Assembly: GCF_021151785.1 (NCBI RefSeq) | Contig: NZ_JAGKWP010000004.1 | Location: 1-46,660 of the forward strand | DNA from: Flavobacterium sp. | Lineage (GTDB): Bacteria; Bacteroidota; Bacteroidia; Flavobacteriales; Flavobacteriaceae | Direction: 5' to 3' | Length of the DNA: 46,660 nucleotides | In this document: piece after piece, positions 8,706 through 18,098 of the stretch | Numbering within the stretch: the first letter of the stretch is position 1 | Layout of the letters: the number at the start of each line of letters is the position of its first letter | The notes under the pieces: generated by a model | The model's database searches: none | What the model was told of the DNA's origin: nothing | What the model saw: the letters and a program-made list of their open reading frames with translations, nothing else | Position numbers and translations under genes: made by a program

Positions 8706-11700
8706 ATGTTCAAGAATTACATCTTTAAGTTACTTTTCGTTCTCGTTTTGCATTGCAGTACATCTGTTTTTTCACAAACTTTATTGCACTATTGGAATTT
8801 CAATAATAATAGTTCCGTTGCAAATTTAACTTCTCCAAATGTTTCTCTAATTTCAGGATGCGCACTAAATGCTATAGCTGGTGGTATTAGCACAATAGAT
8901 GCTTCAGGTGGTACTGGCCAAAATTTTAATCTTCAAAATTTAAATGCAAGAAATGGAGATGTTTCCGGTAGTCATTTACGTTTTAATGATCCCATTGGTG
9001 GAGCATTACAGTTTAACATTCCAACAACAGGTTATCAAAATATCATCATAAAATTTGCTACACGCCGATCAAGCTCTGGTGCGGGTATACAACAATGGGC
9101 TTATAGCATTAATGGAACAGATTTTATTGATTATATTTCAATTACGCCAAATAATGGAGATCCGGCACTTGCTTCTCTTGATTTTTCTACAATTTCAGGA
9201 GCGAACAATAATCCAAATTTTAAACTAAAAGTAACTTTTTCCCAAGGCTTAGGTGGCATAGTGGGTAATAATAGATTTGATAATTTTACTGTAGAGGGGC
9301 AACCTAGTTCTGGTTTAGATAACTTAGCTCCTATTCCTACTTTCAATCCTGCCCCTTTAGCTTCAAACGTAGCTACATCTATTCAACCTACTATTAGCTT
9401 TAATGAAAATGTTAGATTACTCAATGACTCAGCTATAAATAGTACAAATGTTGATGCACTAGTAGAATTAAGATTGAATAATGCTTCTGGCAATTTGATT
9501 CCGTTTGACGCTACTTTTGATAATAATGTCATAACGATAATACCTAATAGTATTCTATCAAATAATCAAACGTATTATATTGCTTTACTAGCAAATAGTG
9601 TGGAAGACGAGAGCAATAATGCGATTTCTACGTTGCAGTCAAGCAGCTTCACAACAGCAAATACAAGTATATCTTTAGCATCAAATTTCGTTACTACTCA
9701 AGAAAGTGATGGTACTATAAATTTAGTACTCAACATAACTAATCCAGCTACAAGTAGTATTGATATTATTGTAAAAACAGCTCCTTTTAGTACGGCTGAC
9801 GCTAATGATCTTTCTATTTCAACACAAACTATCAACTTAAATAATTCAAGTGGTTCAACACTAAATATACCTATTACAATTATTGACGATACCATAGCTG
9901 AACAACATGCAGAATATGTAGTCATAAGCCTAGAAAACCCAATTGGACTAACTGTTTCTGGAATTCCAAATTCTACTATCTATATTATTGATAACGACAG
10001 TCAGGCGCCAATTGCTTCAGAACAAATAGAATTAAATTATTTAGGTAGCTTTGATCCATCAGGAAGTAATACAAGTACTTGCGAAATTGTGGTACACGAC
10101 CCTGCAACACAACGGCTTTTTACCACAAGTGCTGTTGCTGGATACTTGGATATTATAAACTTTAGCAATCCTGCTTCACCAACCTTAATTTCATCAATCA
10201 ATATGAATGTGTACGGAGGCGTAACAAGCGTTGCTGTAAAAAATGGAATTGTTGCTGTGGCTTCACCAAATGCAGATGAAACGCAAGCTGGTTCGGTTGT
10301 TTTTTTCAATACAAATGGTGTCTTTTTAAAGCAAGTTACTGTGGGGGCACTTCCTGACATGATTACTTTTTCTCCCGATGGCACAAAGGTTTTAACAGCA
10401 AATGAAGGACAACCAAACACTGACTATTCTATTGATCCAGAAGGTTCCATTAGCATTATTGATATATCTAATGGTATTACTGGAATTTCACAAAGCCAAG
10501 TAACAACACTCAACTTTACATCTTACAATGCAGTTGAAACACCTTTACTAGCATCTGGCGTACGAAAAATAAAATCAACTAGTACATTATCACAAGATTT
10601 AGAACCAGAATATATTACAATAAGTGCTGACTCTCAAAAAGCTTGGGTAACACTTCAGGAGAATAATGCTATTGCAGAAATTAACCTAACAAATAACACC
10701 ATTTCTGATATTTGGGCCCTAGGTACAAAAGACATAAGTTTACCTGGAAATGGTTTTGATGTTTCTGACAACAATGGTCAAATTCTCATTGCTAACTGGC
10801 CTATGCAAGCTTACTACATTCCTGATGCATTAGCTAATTATACCATTAACGGAACAACATATATTGTAACTGCAAATGAAGGTGACGAAAAAGAATATGG
10901 TAGTTTTACTGAGAGAACTACAGTTGGTGCAAGTACATATAATCTTGACACATTTATCTTCCCTCAAGCAAGCATTTTAAAACAAAATCATAACTTAGGA
11001 AGATTTAGAGTAACTAATATAAATGGAAATCTAGATGCAGACACAGCATATGAATCTGTTTTCTGTTTAGGTTCACGTTCATTCTCCATATTTAATACAA
11101 ATACAAAACAAATTGTTTTTGATAGTGGTGATGACTTTGAAAGATATACAGCAACACAATATCCTTCTCTATTCAATTCTGATCACGAAAGTAATTCTTT
11201 AAAAAATAGAAGTAGAGCAAAAGGTCCTGAACCAGAAGGAATAACGCTTGCTAATATAGGGGGGCAAACTTTTGCTTTTATTTCTCTTGAGCGTGTAGGC
11301 GGTGTCATGGTTTATAACATTACCGACCCTGATAATGTTACTTTTGTAGATTATAAAAATAGTAGAAATACTTCAGCTTACGGGGGAGATAATGGCCCTG
11401 AAGGAATCACTTATATCTCTGCAACAAATAGCCCTACTGGAATTCCTTATATTTTAATTGCTAATGAGATTAGTGGTACCATAACAATATTTGAAGTGGC
11501 TACAAATACACTAGATGTACCTAATTTTACATCTCAAGAAGCAACGTTTAATTTATTCCCTAACCCCACAGAATCAAACGGTGTCGTATATTTCAATAGA
11601 CCTTCGGATATACAAATTTTTGATTTTACAGGAAAACTCATTCTTGAAGAGAAAAATGCTTTAACTATTAATACTAAAAATTGGGCAAAAGGTATTTATC

Positions 11701-11747
11701 TCGTAAAAAACAGTAAGAAACAAATTCAAAAATTAATTGTTAAGTAA
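8706..11747 (+). CDS. T9SS-secreted choice-of-anchor I beta-propeller protein
   Basis: A 1013-residue exported protein. Residues 1-24 form a signal peptide (MFKNYIFKLLFVLVLHCSTSV, cleaved near FSQ). Next come a jelly-roll-like region to about 205, an Ig-like Big_5 domain (about 215-320) and a Calx-beta-like segment (about 320-430). A long repeat-rich region (about 445-920) resembles the choice-of-anchor I beta-propeller, with phrases such as FSPDGTKVLTANEGQP and GPEPEGITLANIGG. The last 70 residues are a type IX secretion sorting domain, with LFPNPTESNG and KGIYLVKNSKKQIQKLIVK. It is therefore exported through T9SS and probably attached to the surface or released. A TTG at 8679 would add residues before the signal peptide, so the ATG was preferred. 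Family members are often annotated as alkaline phosphatase-like; I see no basis for an enzymatic claim. Confidence 0.85.
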   Translation: MFKNYIFKLLFVLVLHCSTSVFSQTLLHYWNFNNNSSVANLTSPNVSLISGCALNAIAGGISTIDASGGTGQNFNLQNLNARNGDVSGSHLRFNDPIGGALQFNIPTTGYQNIIIKFATRRSSSGAGIQQWAYSINGTDFIDYISITPNNGDPALASLDFSTISGANNNPNFKLKVTFSQGLGGIVGNNRFDNFTVEGQPSSGLDNLAPIPTFNPAPLASNVATSIQPTISFNENVRLLNDSAINSTNVDALVELRLNNASGNLIPFDATFDNNVITIIPNSILSNNQTYYIALLANSVEDESNNAISTLQSSSFTTANTSISLASNFVTTQESDGTINLVLNITNPATSSIDIIVKTAPFSTADANDLSISTQTINLNNSSGSTLNIPITIIDDTIAEQHAEYVVISLENPIGLTVSGIPNSTIYIIDNDSQAPIASEQIELNYLGSFDPSGSNTSTCEIVVHDPATQRLFTTSAVAGYLDIINFSNPASPTLISSINMNVYGGVTSVAVKNGIVAVASPNADETQAGSVVFFNTNGVFLKQVTVGALPDMITFSPDGTKVLTANEGQPNTDYSIDPEGSISIIDISNGITGISQSQVTTLNFTSYNAVETPLLASGVRKIKSTSTLSQDLEPEYITISADSQKAWVTLQENNAIAEINLTNNTISDIWALGTKDISLPGNGFDVSDNNGQILIANWPMQAYYIPDALANYTINGTTYIVTANEGDEKEYGSFTERTTVGASTYNLDTFIFPQASILKQNHNLGRFRVTNINGNLDADTAYESVFCLGSRSFSIFNTNTKQIVFDSGDDFERYTATQYPSLFNSDHESNSLKNRSRAKGPEPEGITLANIGGQTFAFISLERVGGVMVYNITDPDNVTFVDYKNSRNTSAYGGDNGPEGITYISATNSPTGIPYILIANEISGTITIFEVATNTLDVPNFTSQEATFNLFPNPTESNGVVYFNRPSDIQIFDFTGKLILEEKNALTINTKNWAKGIYLVKNSKKQIQKLIVK

Positions 11748-11769
11748 TTTTACATCTTCTAAAAATGAT

Positions 11770-11800
11770 AAACCAGCCTATAAAAGCTGGTTTATTTTTT
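11770..11800 (+). terminator. Rho-independent terminator after the secreted propeller gene
   Basis: An 8-bp perfect stem AAACCAGC/GCTGGTTT is followed by ATTTTTT. It separates the secreted protein from the aminotransferase. Confidence 0.85.
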
Positions 11801-11833
11801 ACACTACATTATAAATAGTTGTATCTTTATTGC

Positions 11834-12961
11834 ATGTCAAAATTACCACAAATCACCACTAGTATTTTTTCTGTAATGTCGCAGTTAGCGAATGATTACC
11901 AAGCTATTAATCTTTCTCAAGGATTTCCTAATTTTCCAGAGGATAATCAATTATTAGAAATTTCAAGTCGCCTAATAAAACAAAACATCCATCAATATGC
12001 ACCAATGGCTGGTGTACCATCATTATTAGAAAAAATAGCTTGGCAAACAGAAAAAAAGTACAATCGAAAAATAAACTTCTCATCAGAAATAATAATAACT
12101 GCGGGTGCCACACAAGGAATTTTCACGACAATTAATACTTTCATTTCAAATGGTGATGAAGTTGTGATATTGGATCCAAGCTATGATAGTTATGAACCAT
12201 CAATATTAGTAGCTGGTGGCAAGCCTATACGGGTTTCACTAAGAGAAGATTATACTCCTGATTTTAATAAAATTGAAAAAGCTATTACTTCTAAAACCAA
12301 ATTAATCATTATAAATAACCCGCACAATCCTACAGGAAAAGTTTGGACAAAAACTGATTTCGAACAACTGGAAACTATTTTAGAAAAACATCCTCATGTA
12401 ATGCTTTTAGGAGACGAAGTGTATGAGTATATAACATTTTCACAACCTCATATTTCATTTAATACACGTCCAAAATTAATTGACCGAACTATTATCGCTT
12501 CTTCATTTGGAAAATCACTACATGTTACAGGTTGGAAAATAGGATACCTTATTGCCCCAGCACAACTAATGAATGAGATAAAAAAAGTACATCAATTTCA
12601 AGTTTTCAGTGTGAATAGTTTCTCTCAACATGTCATCTCGGAATATTTAGAACTTGTTGATTTTGAAGCAATTTCAAAAATGTATCAACAAAAAAGAAAT
12701 CTGTTTCAAGAATTAATGAAAGATAGTAAATTTGACTTATTACCTTGTGAAGGCACCTATTTTCAAATAGTAAATTACAGCAGAATATCAACAAAAAAAG
12801 ACTTGGATTTTGCTAAAGAGTTAATTCAAAAACATAGTGTAGCTGCCATACCAATATCTGTTTTTTATAGTGATCATACAGATCGGCACATGTTGCGATT
12901 TTGTTTTGCCAAAACAGAAGAAACTTTATATGCAGCCGCTGAAAAACTAAATAAAATTTAA
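11834..12961 (+). CDS. PLP-dependent aminotransferase, methionine aminotransferase-like (YbdL type)
   Basis: A fold-type I class I/II aminotransferase of 375 residues. NLSQGFPNFP near the N-terminus is typical of the YbdL/kynurenine aminotransferase group. The cofactor site includes NNPHNPTGK and GDEVYEY, and the PLP lysine lies in SSFGKSLHVTGWKIGY. The likely substrate is methionine or an aromatic 2-oxo acid partner, inferred from YbdL-like wording of the motifs. A TTG five codons upstream was rejected because the -7-like element TATCTTTA (11822-11829, one mismatch) covers it. This leaves only 4 bp between that element and the ATG, so the mRNA may have almost no leader. The stop codon overlaps the xerD stop by 4 bp on the opposite strand. 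Confidence 0.87.
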   Translation: MSKLPQITTSIFSVMSQLANDYQAINLSQGFPNFPEDNQLLEISSRLIKQNIHQYAPMAGVPSLLEKIAWQTEKKYNRKINFSSEIIITAGATQGIFTTINTFISNGDEVVILDPSYDSYEPSILVAGGKPIRVSLREDYTPDFNKIEKAITSKTKLIIINNPHNPTGKVWTKTDFEQLETILEKHPHVMLLGDEVYEYITFSQPHISFNTRPKLIDRTIIASSFGKSLHVTGWKIGYLIAPAQLMNEIKKVHQFQVFSVNSFSQHVISEYLELVDFEAISKMYQQKRNLFQELMKDSKFDLLPCEGTYFQIVNYSRISTKKDLDFAKELIQKHSVAAIPISVFYSDHTDRHMLRFCFAKTEETLYAAAEKLNKI

Positions 12962-13869
12962 AACCTTTTTTTTCCTCTAGGATGATATACCTCCATTACT
13001 TGAGCAAGATGCTTACGATCCAAATGCATGTAAACCTCTGTAGTAGTAATAGATTCATGCCCTAACATCAATTGAATAGCACGTAAATCCGCTCCATTTT
13101 CAAGCAAATGTGTAGCAAATGAATGCCTAAAGGTATGCGGACTTATTGTTTTTTTGAGGTTAATTTTAAGAGCTAAATCTTTTATAATTGTAAAAACCAT
13201 TGCTCTAGTTAATTGTTTTCCTCTCCTATTTAAAAATAAAGTATCTTCAAATCCTTTTTGAATGGAAATATGATTTCTAATTAAATCTTTATATGTTTCA
13301 ATGTATTTTTGAGTTGAAGAACTTATGGGCACAAAACGTTGTTTATTTCCTTTTCCTGTAACTTTTATAAAACCTTCTTCAAAAAACAAATCAGAAATTT
13401 TTAAAGAAATTAATTCTGAAACCCGTAAACCACAACTATATAAAGTTTCCAACATTGCTTTATTTCGTTCCCCTTCAGGTGTACTTAAATCTATTGCTCC
13501 AATTAAAAAATCAATTTCTTCAGTCGAAAGCGTATCCGGCAATTTTCTTCCTACCTTTGGAACCTCAATTAACTCCATTGGAGTATTCGAACGATAATCC
13601 TCAAATACTAAATAATTGAAAAAACTTTTTAATCCAGAAATTATTCGGGTTTGTGAACGCGCATTAAGTTGGGAGGCAATTTGATATATAAACGCTTGTA
13701 TTTCTTCCTCTTGGATAGTTAAAGGTGTAGCATCGATTTTATGAGTAGTCAAAAACAAAACTAATTTATCTATATCAAATGTATAGTTTTCAATAGTATT
13801 TTTTGATAGACCACGTTCTAACTTCAAATAATTTTGATATTCTTTGATATAAGATTGCCAATTTGCCAT
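12958..13869 (-). CDS. xerD: Tyrosine recombinase XerD
   Basis: A site-specific recombinase that resolves chromosome dimers at dif with a XerC partner. The 303-residue length is normal. The N-terminal core-binding domain covers about residues 1-105. The catalytic residues are all present: R149 in CGLRVSE, K173 in TGKGNK, H245 and R248 in HTFRHSFATHLL, H271 in LGHESI, and the nucleophile Y280. No integrase-type arm domain, att repeat or phage gene is nearby, so it is the housekeeping recombinase and not a mobile element. A weak -7-like element CTAAGATA (13888-13895 on the plus strand) lies upstream. It converges with the aminotransferase gene, and their stop codons overlap by 4 bp. Confidence 0.93.
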   Translation of the reverse strand: MANWQSYIKEYQNYLKLERGLSKNTIENYTFDIDKLVLFLTTHKIDATPLTIQEEEIQAFIYQIASQLNARSQTRIISGLKSFFNYLVFEDYRSNTPMELIEVPKVGRKLPDTLSTEEIDFLIGAIDLSTPEGERNKAMLETLYSCGLRVSELISLKISDLFFEEGFIKVTGKGNKQRFVPISSSTQKYIETYKDLIRNHISIQKGFEDTLFLNRRGKQLTRAMVFTIIKDLALKINLKKTISPHTFRHSFATHLLENGADLRAIQLMLGHESITTTEVYMHLDRKHLAQVMEVYHPRGKKRF

Positions 13870-13933
13870 TTATGAAAACAATTTAAGCTAAGATAAAACA
13901 TTCTATCAAAATGATGTAATAGAAAAGTACATA

Positions 13934-13963
13934 AACAAAAAAAGTCCTGATTTCTCAGGACTT
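13934..13963 (-). terminator. Terminator after tRNA-His
   Basis: A 9-bp perfect stem AAGTCCTGA/TCAGGACTT has a 4-nt loop and, read leftward, is followed by a T-rich tract. It begins 3 bp beyond the tRNA 3' end, between tRNA-His and xerD. Confidence 0.85.
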
Positions 13964-13966
13964 AAG

Positions 13967-14040
<74 letters not shown>

Positions 14041-14101
14041 CATTTTTACGAGTGCAAATATATAGCAATTATTGTACTTTGCAAAACTTTTTTAAAAAAA
14101 A

Positions 14102-14824
14102 TCACTTCAAATCTGATAACGAATTGACAGTCAAATATCTTTCCACAGTAAATCCTTCTGCAAATTCAACATTTACTAGTCTTCCTAGGTCTTGAGCGCG
14201 GTATTTTATGCTATCTAAAAAGTTTTTTGAGGTTATTGGCGTTTCAGGTTCGTTAGAATTAGGATCAAAAAACTGAGAACCATAAGCCAAAACCGATTGC
14301 ATTTTTTGATCTATAAATCCAGTGATATCAACTACAAAATCGGGTTCCAAATTTTTCCATTGAATATAATGATAAACTAATTTAGGACGCCATGCCTCTT
14401 GTTTTTTTCCATCTAATTCCGTTTCAATTTTAGTTAAACCCGACAAAAAACAAGCATCACTTACTAATTTACTTCCTTTTCCATGATCGATATGACGGTC
14501 ATCAATGGCATTACATAATACAATTTCAGGTTGGTATTTACGTATCTTTTTAATGATCTCAAGTTGATGTTGCTCATCATTTATGAAGAAACCATCTCTG
14601 AAATTCAAATTTTCTCTAATCTGAACACCTAAAATAGTAGCCGCAGCCATAGCCTCTTGATCGCGAATTTCTTTAGAACCTCGTGTACCAAGCTCTCCTC
14701 GAGTTAAATCTACAATTCCTACCTTCTTTCCAAGTGAAACTTCTTTTGCAATCGTTCCAGAGCAACCCAATTCTACATCATCTGGGTGAGCACCAAAAGC
14801 TAAAATATCTAATTTCATTTCCAA
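14102..14824 (-). CDS. bshB1: Bacillithiol biosynthesis deacetylase BshB1
   Basis: A zinc-dependent PIG-L/LmbE-family deacetylase that removes the acetyl group from GlcNAc-malate in bacillithiol synthesis. The 240-residue protein shows the metal motif HPDD at residues 13-16 (LAFGAHPDDVELGCSG), the family stretch DLTRGELGTRGS, and the second metal region DDRHIDHGKGS. It is the last gene of a leftward operon, 26 bp after menF. Linking a thiol-redox enzyme with menaquinone enzymes is likely just a shared transcript. The other steps (BshA, BshC) are not in this window. Confidence 0.93.
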   Translation of the reverse strand: MEMKLDILAFGAHPDDVELGCSGTIAKEVSLGKKVGIVDLTRGELGTRGSKEIRDQEAMAAATILGVQIRENLNFRDGFFINDEQHQLEIIKKIRKYQPEIVLCNAIDDRHIDHGKGSKLVSDACFLSGLTKIETELDGKKQEAWRPKLVYHYIQWKNLEPDFVVDITGFIDQKMQSVLAYGSQFFDPNSNEPETPITSKNFLDSIKYRAQDLGRLVNVEFAEGFTVERYLTVNSLSDLK

Positions 14825-14850
14825 TTACTTGTATTATTAAAGTTTAAAAG

Positions 14851-15879
14851 TTAACCCCTAACCAAAATCGATACAATCGTTCTTGACTTATTAGAGGTTT
14901 CTATAAATTCGTGTTCAGGAATGCTATCTTTTGTAATCCCACAACCAACATAAACAGCAACAGCATTCTCTAAAAATTCACAACATCTCAAATTTACAAA
15001 TAAATCTGAGTTCTCCATCCCCTTCCATTCGCCTAAATATCCTGAATAATATTTCCTATCATAGCCTTCATGTTCTAAAATAAAACTTCGGGCTTGCTGT
15101 AAAGGCATACCACACACCGCAGAAGTTGGATGCAAGGCTTTTACCAAATCTAATGGTTGAATTGAAGATTTAATACTACCTGAAATATCTGTTTTAAGAT
15201 GAACGATACTACCGGCTCGATGTGTTATAGCATCAGAAATTTTAATAGTATTCACTTTATCTTCGATTTGATTTTTGATAAAATCGGTCACCAACTCTTG
15301 CTCCTTTATTTCTTTTTCACCCCAAACAATATGTTCAGAGTAGGGCTGAGTTCCGGCTAATGCCATTGTATAAAATTCCCCATTCTTAATTTTAACCAAC
15401 TGTTCTGGGGTTGCTCCCATCCATAATCCAATTTGAGGATGATAAAACAAATATCTAAAAGCTGAAGAATAAGTATTTACAAGATTCTTAAAGGATTCTA
15501 TACTATCTATGGCATCGTTTGGAATTTCTATCTTTCTGGATAAAACGACCTTTTCAAATTGATTTTCAACAATAGCATTTATTCCTTTTTGCACCAAGTT
15601 TTTAAACTCAACACCCTCTGAATCAGAAAAAGAAATTCTTTCTTGGTATTGTTTTTCATAGCTCCAATTTTCTTGAATTACTTCACAAGAATCAAACGGC
15701 AACACTACATCTTTGGTATTATAAAAACCCGAAAATACAAAGCCTTTTTGTCCTGAAAATTCAACTAATTCATCTGTACTTTGAAAAACTCCATTAAGTT
15801 GAACTTGATTTGGTTTTACAAAAAGTGCAAAAGGTAGTTTTTTGGAAAAATAATAAGAAGCCTTTTCTAACAGTAACAT
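14851..15879 (-). CDS. menF: Isochorismate synthase (MenF/EntC family)
   Basis: This enzyme converts chorismate to isochorismate, the first committed step of classical menaquinone synthesis. The 342-residue protein is shorter than E. coli MenF but has the chorismate-binding core: GATPEQLV, ALAGTQ, HPTSAVCGMP, and YSGYLG in the C-terminal half. Its start codon overlaps the stop of the upstream thioesterase in a TAATG junction, so the two are probably translationally coupled. That thioesterase belongs to a later step of the same pathway, which supports menaquinone rather than a siderophore. No siderophore genes are nearby. Confidence 0.9.
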   Translation of the reverse strand: MLLLEKASYYFSKKLPFALFVKPNQVQLNGVFQSTDELVEFSGQKGFVFSGFYNTKDVVLPFDSCEVIQENWSYEKQYQERISFSDSEGVEFKNLVQKGINAIVENQFEKVVLSRKIEIPNDAIDSIESFKNLVNTYSSAFRYLFYHPQIGLWMGATPEQLVKIKNGEFYTMALAGTQPYSEHIVWGEKEIKEQELVTDFIKNQIEDKVNTIKISDAITHRAGSIVHLKTDISGSIKSSIQPLDLVKALHPTSAVCGMPLQQARSFILEHEGYDRKYYSGYLGEWKGMENSDLFVNLRCCEFLENAVAVYVGCGITKDSIPEHEFIETSNKSRTIVSILVRG

Positions 15880-16307
15880 TATCGTTCTTTTCTAGATAAA
15901 ACCATATTGGTCAATTTACACATTGAGATTAATCGGTCTTGTTCATCAACAATTTTTATTTCCCATAAATGAATACTCGCGCCTTTGTGGATAATTTTGG
16001 CCGTACAAAACACTGTACCTTCCCGTTTGGCTCGCACGTGATTAGCACTAATTTCAATACCCCTTACTTCTTGTTTTTCAGGATTAATAAACATTAAAGA
16101 AGCAGCGCTTCCAACACTTTCCGCTAGGGCTACAGAAGCTCCTCCATGCAACAAACCCATTGGTTGATGTACTCGTGGATTAACAGGCATTTTGGCTGTT
16201 AAAAAATCATCACCTGCGTCAATATATTCTATTTCCAATGTTTCCATTAATGTGTTTTTTGAGTAGTCAGCACATAATTTCAACATTTCATCTTTAGGAA
16301 TAATCAT
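15879..16307 (-). CDS. menI: Hotdog-fold thioesterase, 1,4-dihydroxy-2-naphthoyl-CoA hydrolase (MenI-like)
   Basis: A 142-residue PaaI-type hotdog thioesterase. It closely resembles E. coli YdiI/MenI: PMGLLHGGASVALAES is nearly identical, and the catalytic glutamate is E63, the same number as in E. coli. ANHVRAKREGTV also matches the family. It would release 1,4-dihydroxy-2-naphthoate from its CoA ester in menaquinone synthesis, and it is directly coupled to menF. The longest frame starts at a TTG at 16325, but that codon lies inside the -7 element, so the ATG at 16307 was chosen. A general PaaI-type function is the alternative, though the context argues for MenI. Confidence 0.87.
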   Translation of the reverse strand: MIIPKDEMLKLCADYSKNTLMETLEIEYIDAGDDFLTAKMPVNPRVHQPMGLLHGGASVALAESVGSAASLMFINPEKQEVRGIEISANHVRAKREGTVFCTAKIIHKGASIHLWEIKIVDEQDRLISMCKLTNMVLSRKER

Positions 16308-16322
16308 AGTTTCTTTTTTTAA

Positions 16323-16330
16323 CAAAGTTA
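16323..16330 (-). promoter_or_regulatory. -7 element of the menI-menF-bshB1 operon
   Basis: Read leftward, TAACTTTG fits TAnnTTTG exactly and lies 15 bp before the menI ATG. It covers the TTG of a longer reading frame and so decides the start. No clear -33 TTG was found at the usual spacing. Confidence 0.7.
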
Positions 16331-16429
16331 CAAATTTAGTTGTACTAAAAATTAAAACTGTCTATTTCAATGATGTTGTATTTTTCAATACCTACATATT
16401 AATTTTTCAGTTTTATCGTTATATTTACA

Positions 16430-16437
16430 CAGTTCAA
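16430..16437 (+). promoter_or_regulatory. Probable -7 element of the beta-helix lipoprotein gene
   Basis: TATATTTA matches TAnnTTTG at seven of eight positions and lies 9 bp before the ATG at 16447. This region is the divergent promoter area shared with the menI operon. Confidence 0.45.
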
Positions 16438-16446
16438 ATTTACATT

Positions 16447-17994
16447 ATGCGTTACATAGTATTTCTTATTATAGCTTTTTTTAGTATTTTTTTAACTTCA
16501 TGCCGTTCAGAAATGGAGTTTGAATCCAATATTGGTAACTTAAGATTTTCAAAAGAAACCGTATATCTAGATACAGTATTTACAAATATTGGTTCAAGTA
16601 CGTATACTTTGAAAGTGTATAATACTACGAATAAAAACATTTCAATTCCAAAAGTTAGATTAGGAAAAGGTCAGGCTTCTAATTACCGATTAATGGTGGA
16701 TGGAATGCCAGGAAAAGAGTTTGACAATGTGGAACTTTTAGCTAATGACAGTTTGTATGTTTTTATAGAAGTAACTTCAGATGTTGCAGACGCTAATCCG
16801 ACTGATTTTTTATATACTGATCAAATTCAATTTGGCGATTTTACAAATTTTCAAAAAGTGGAGTTAGTCACTTTAATTCAAGACGCCGTATTTATTTATC
16901 CAGAAAGAAGTGGAAGTCCTAACAATTATACCTATGAACAAATTCAATTAGGTGTTGATGGAGATGGTAATCCTGTGACGATTACTGGTACAAATTTAAG
17001 CCACACTGACGTAACTAATGGAGACGAGCTACATTGGACAAATACTAAACCTTATGTAATTTATGGTTATGCAAAAATCCCTGAAAATGAAACTTTAGTC
17101 ATTGATCCAGGTGCACGCGTTCATTTTCATGCAAATTCTGGATTAATTGTAGCAGAAAATGCTAGTTTAGATGTCAATGGAGGTATTTCTTCAACGGAAG
17201 CTTTAGAAAATCAAGTTATTTTTGAAGGCGATCGATTAGAGCCTGTGTATACTGATGTTCCTGGGCAATGGGGAACTGTTTGGTTTTTACCAGGAAGTAA
17301 AAATAATTCCTTAGAAAATATTACAATAAAAAACGCCACGGTTGGCATGCTTATTTCAGGAAACGATGGCACTCCTACTCCAACTATTAATATGACCAAT
17401 GTACAAATTTATAATTGTGCCAATGTTGGAATTTTAGCCAGAACAGGTAAAATGACAGGTAAAAACGTAGTAGTTAACAATTGTGGTCAGGCGAGTTTAG
17501 CTTGCACATTTGGAGGTAAATATGATTTTACACATTGCACTTTTGCAAATTATTGGGGTTCACCAAATCAAACTTGTTTAGTATTAGATGATTATGACGG
17601 AAGTAGCAGTTATATTTTGGAACAAGCGAATTTTAAAAATTGTATTTTTTATGGTTCTTCAAACATGAGCTTAGCATTAGAAAAAAACAATACTACTACC
17701 TTTAACTACCAATTTACAAATTGTTTAATCAAATTTGTAGATTTTAATAATCAATATATCAATAAACCATTGTACCAATTTTCTACAAACCCAAGCTACT
17801 CAAATTGTATTCTTGCTTCAAACTCTAATTCTAATTTACCTTACTTTAAAAATACAAATAAAAACAACTTTAAAATTCAAACCAACTCAGCCGCTATCGG
17901 AAATGCAAATTTTACATATTCTGGATTTGATGACATAACAGGTCTTTCAAGAACAAATCCTTCTGATATAGGTGCCTATAAATTTGTTCCGTAA
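16447..17994 (+). CDS. Lipoprotein with right-handed beta-helix
   Basis: A 515-residue lipoprotein with no known role. The signal peptide ends in a lipobox with the lipidated cysteine C19 (IFLTSC). Residues about 25-150 form an Ig-like or ASH-like beta domain (LRFSKETVYLDTVFTNIGSS). From about residue 200 the sequence has the spaced asparagine, glycine and isoleucine pattern of a right-handed parallel beta-helix, such as ITIKNATVGMLISGN and NVQIYNCANVGILARTGKM. The C-terminal DITGLSRTNPSDIGAYKF phrase is common at the end of such secreted proteins. Position in the outer membrane is inferred from the lipobox. Its neighbours, menI and purL, give no functional clue. Confidence 0.78.
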   Translation: MRYIVFLIIAFFSIFLTSCRSEMEFESNIGNLRFSKETVYLDTVFTNIGSSTYTLKVYNTTNKNISIPKVRLGKGQASNYRLMVDGMPGKEFDNVELLANDSLYVFIEVTSDVADANPTDFLYTDQIQFGDFTNFQKVELVTLIQDAVFIYPERSGSPNNYTYEQIQLGVDGDGNPVTITGTNLSHTDVTNGDELHWTNTKPYVIYGYAKIPENETLVIDPGARVHFHANSGLIVAENASLDVNGGISSTEALENQVIFEGDRLEPVYTDVPGQWGTVWFLPGSKNNSLENITIKNATVGMLISGNDGTPTPTINMTNVQIYNCANVGILARTGKMTGKNVVVNNCGQASLACTFGGKYDFTHCTFANYWGSPNQTCLVLDDYDGSSSYILEQANFKNCIFYGSSNMSLALEKNNTTTFNYQFTNCLIKFVDFNNQYINKPLYQFSTNPSYSNCILASNSNSNLPYFKNTNKNNFKIQTNSAAIGNANFTYSGFDDITGLSRTNPSDIGAYKFVP

Positions 17995-17995
17995 A

Positions 17996-18026
17996 TTGGG
18001 ATTTTTAGGTAAATTAATTAAATTTG
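17996..18026 (+). promoter_or_regulatory. Promoter of purL
   Basis: TTG (17996-17998), a 20-bp spacer and TAAATTTG (18019-18026) fit the Bacteroidota pattern. The leader to the purL ATG would be about 70 nt, longer than most in this window. I see no purine riboswitch fold in it. Confidence 0.6.
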
Positions 18027-18098
18027 CAAATCTAAACAACAACACCTCATTACAGCCTAATAAATTTTGGTTGATAATGATACAAAACAACACACAAC

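Noticed and set aside
12958..13869. An integrase marking a mobile element
   Set aside because: Sequence and length fit XerD, and no attachment repeats or cargo genes flank it. The adjacent tRNA-His is intact and not split by direct repeats.
18027..18098. A purine riboswitch in the purL leader
   Set aside because: The 70-nt leader lacks the paired stems and loop sequences of known purine riboswitches.
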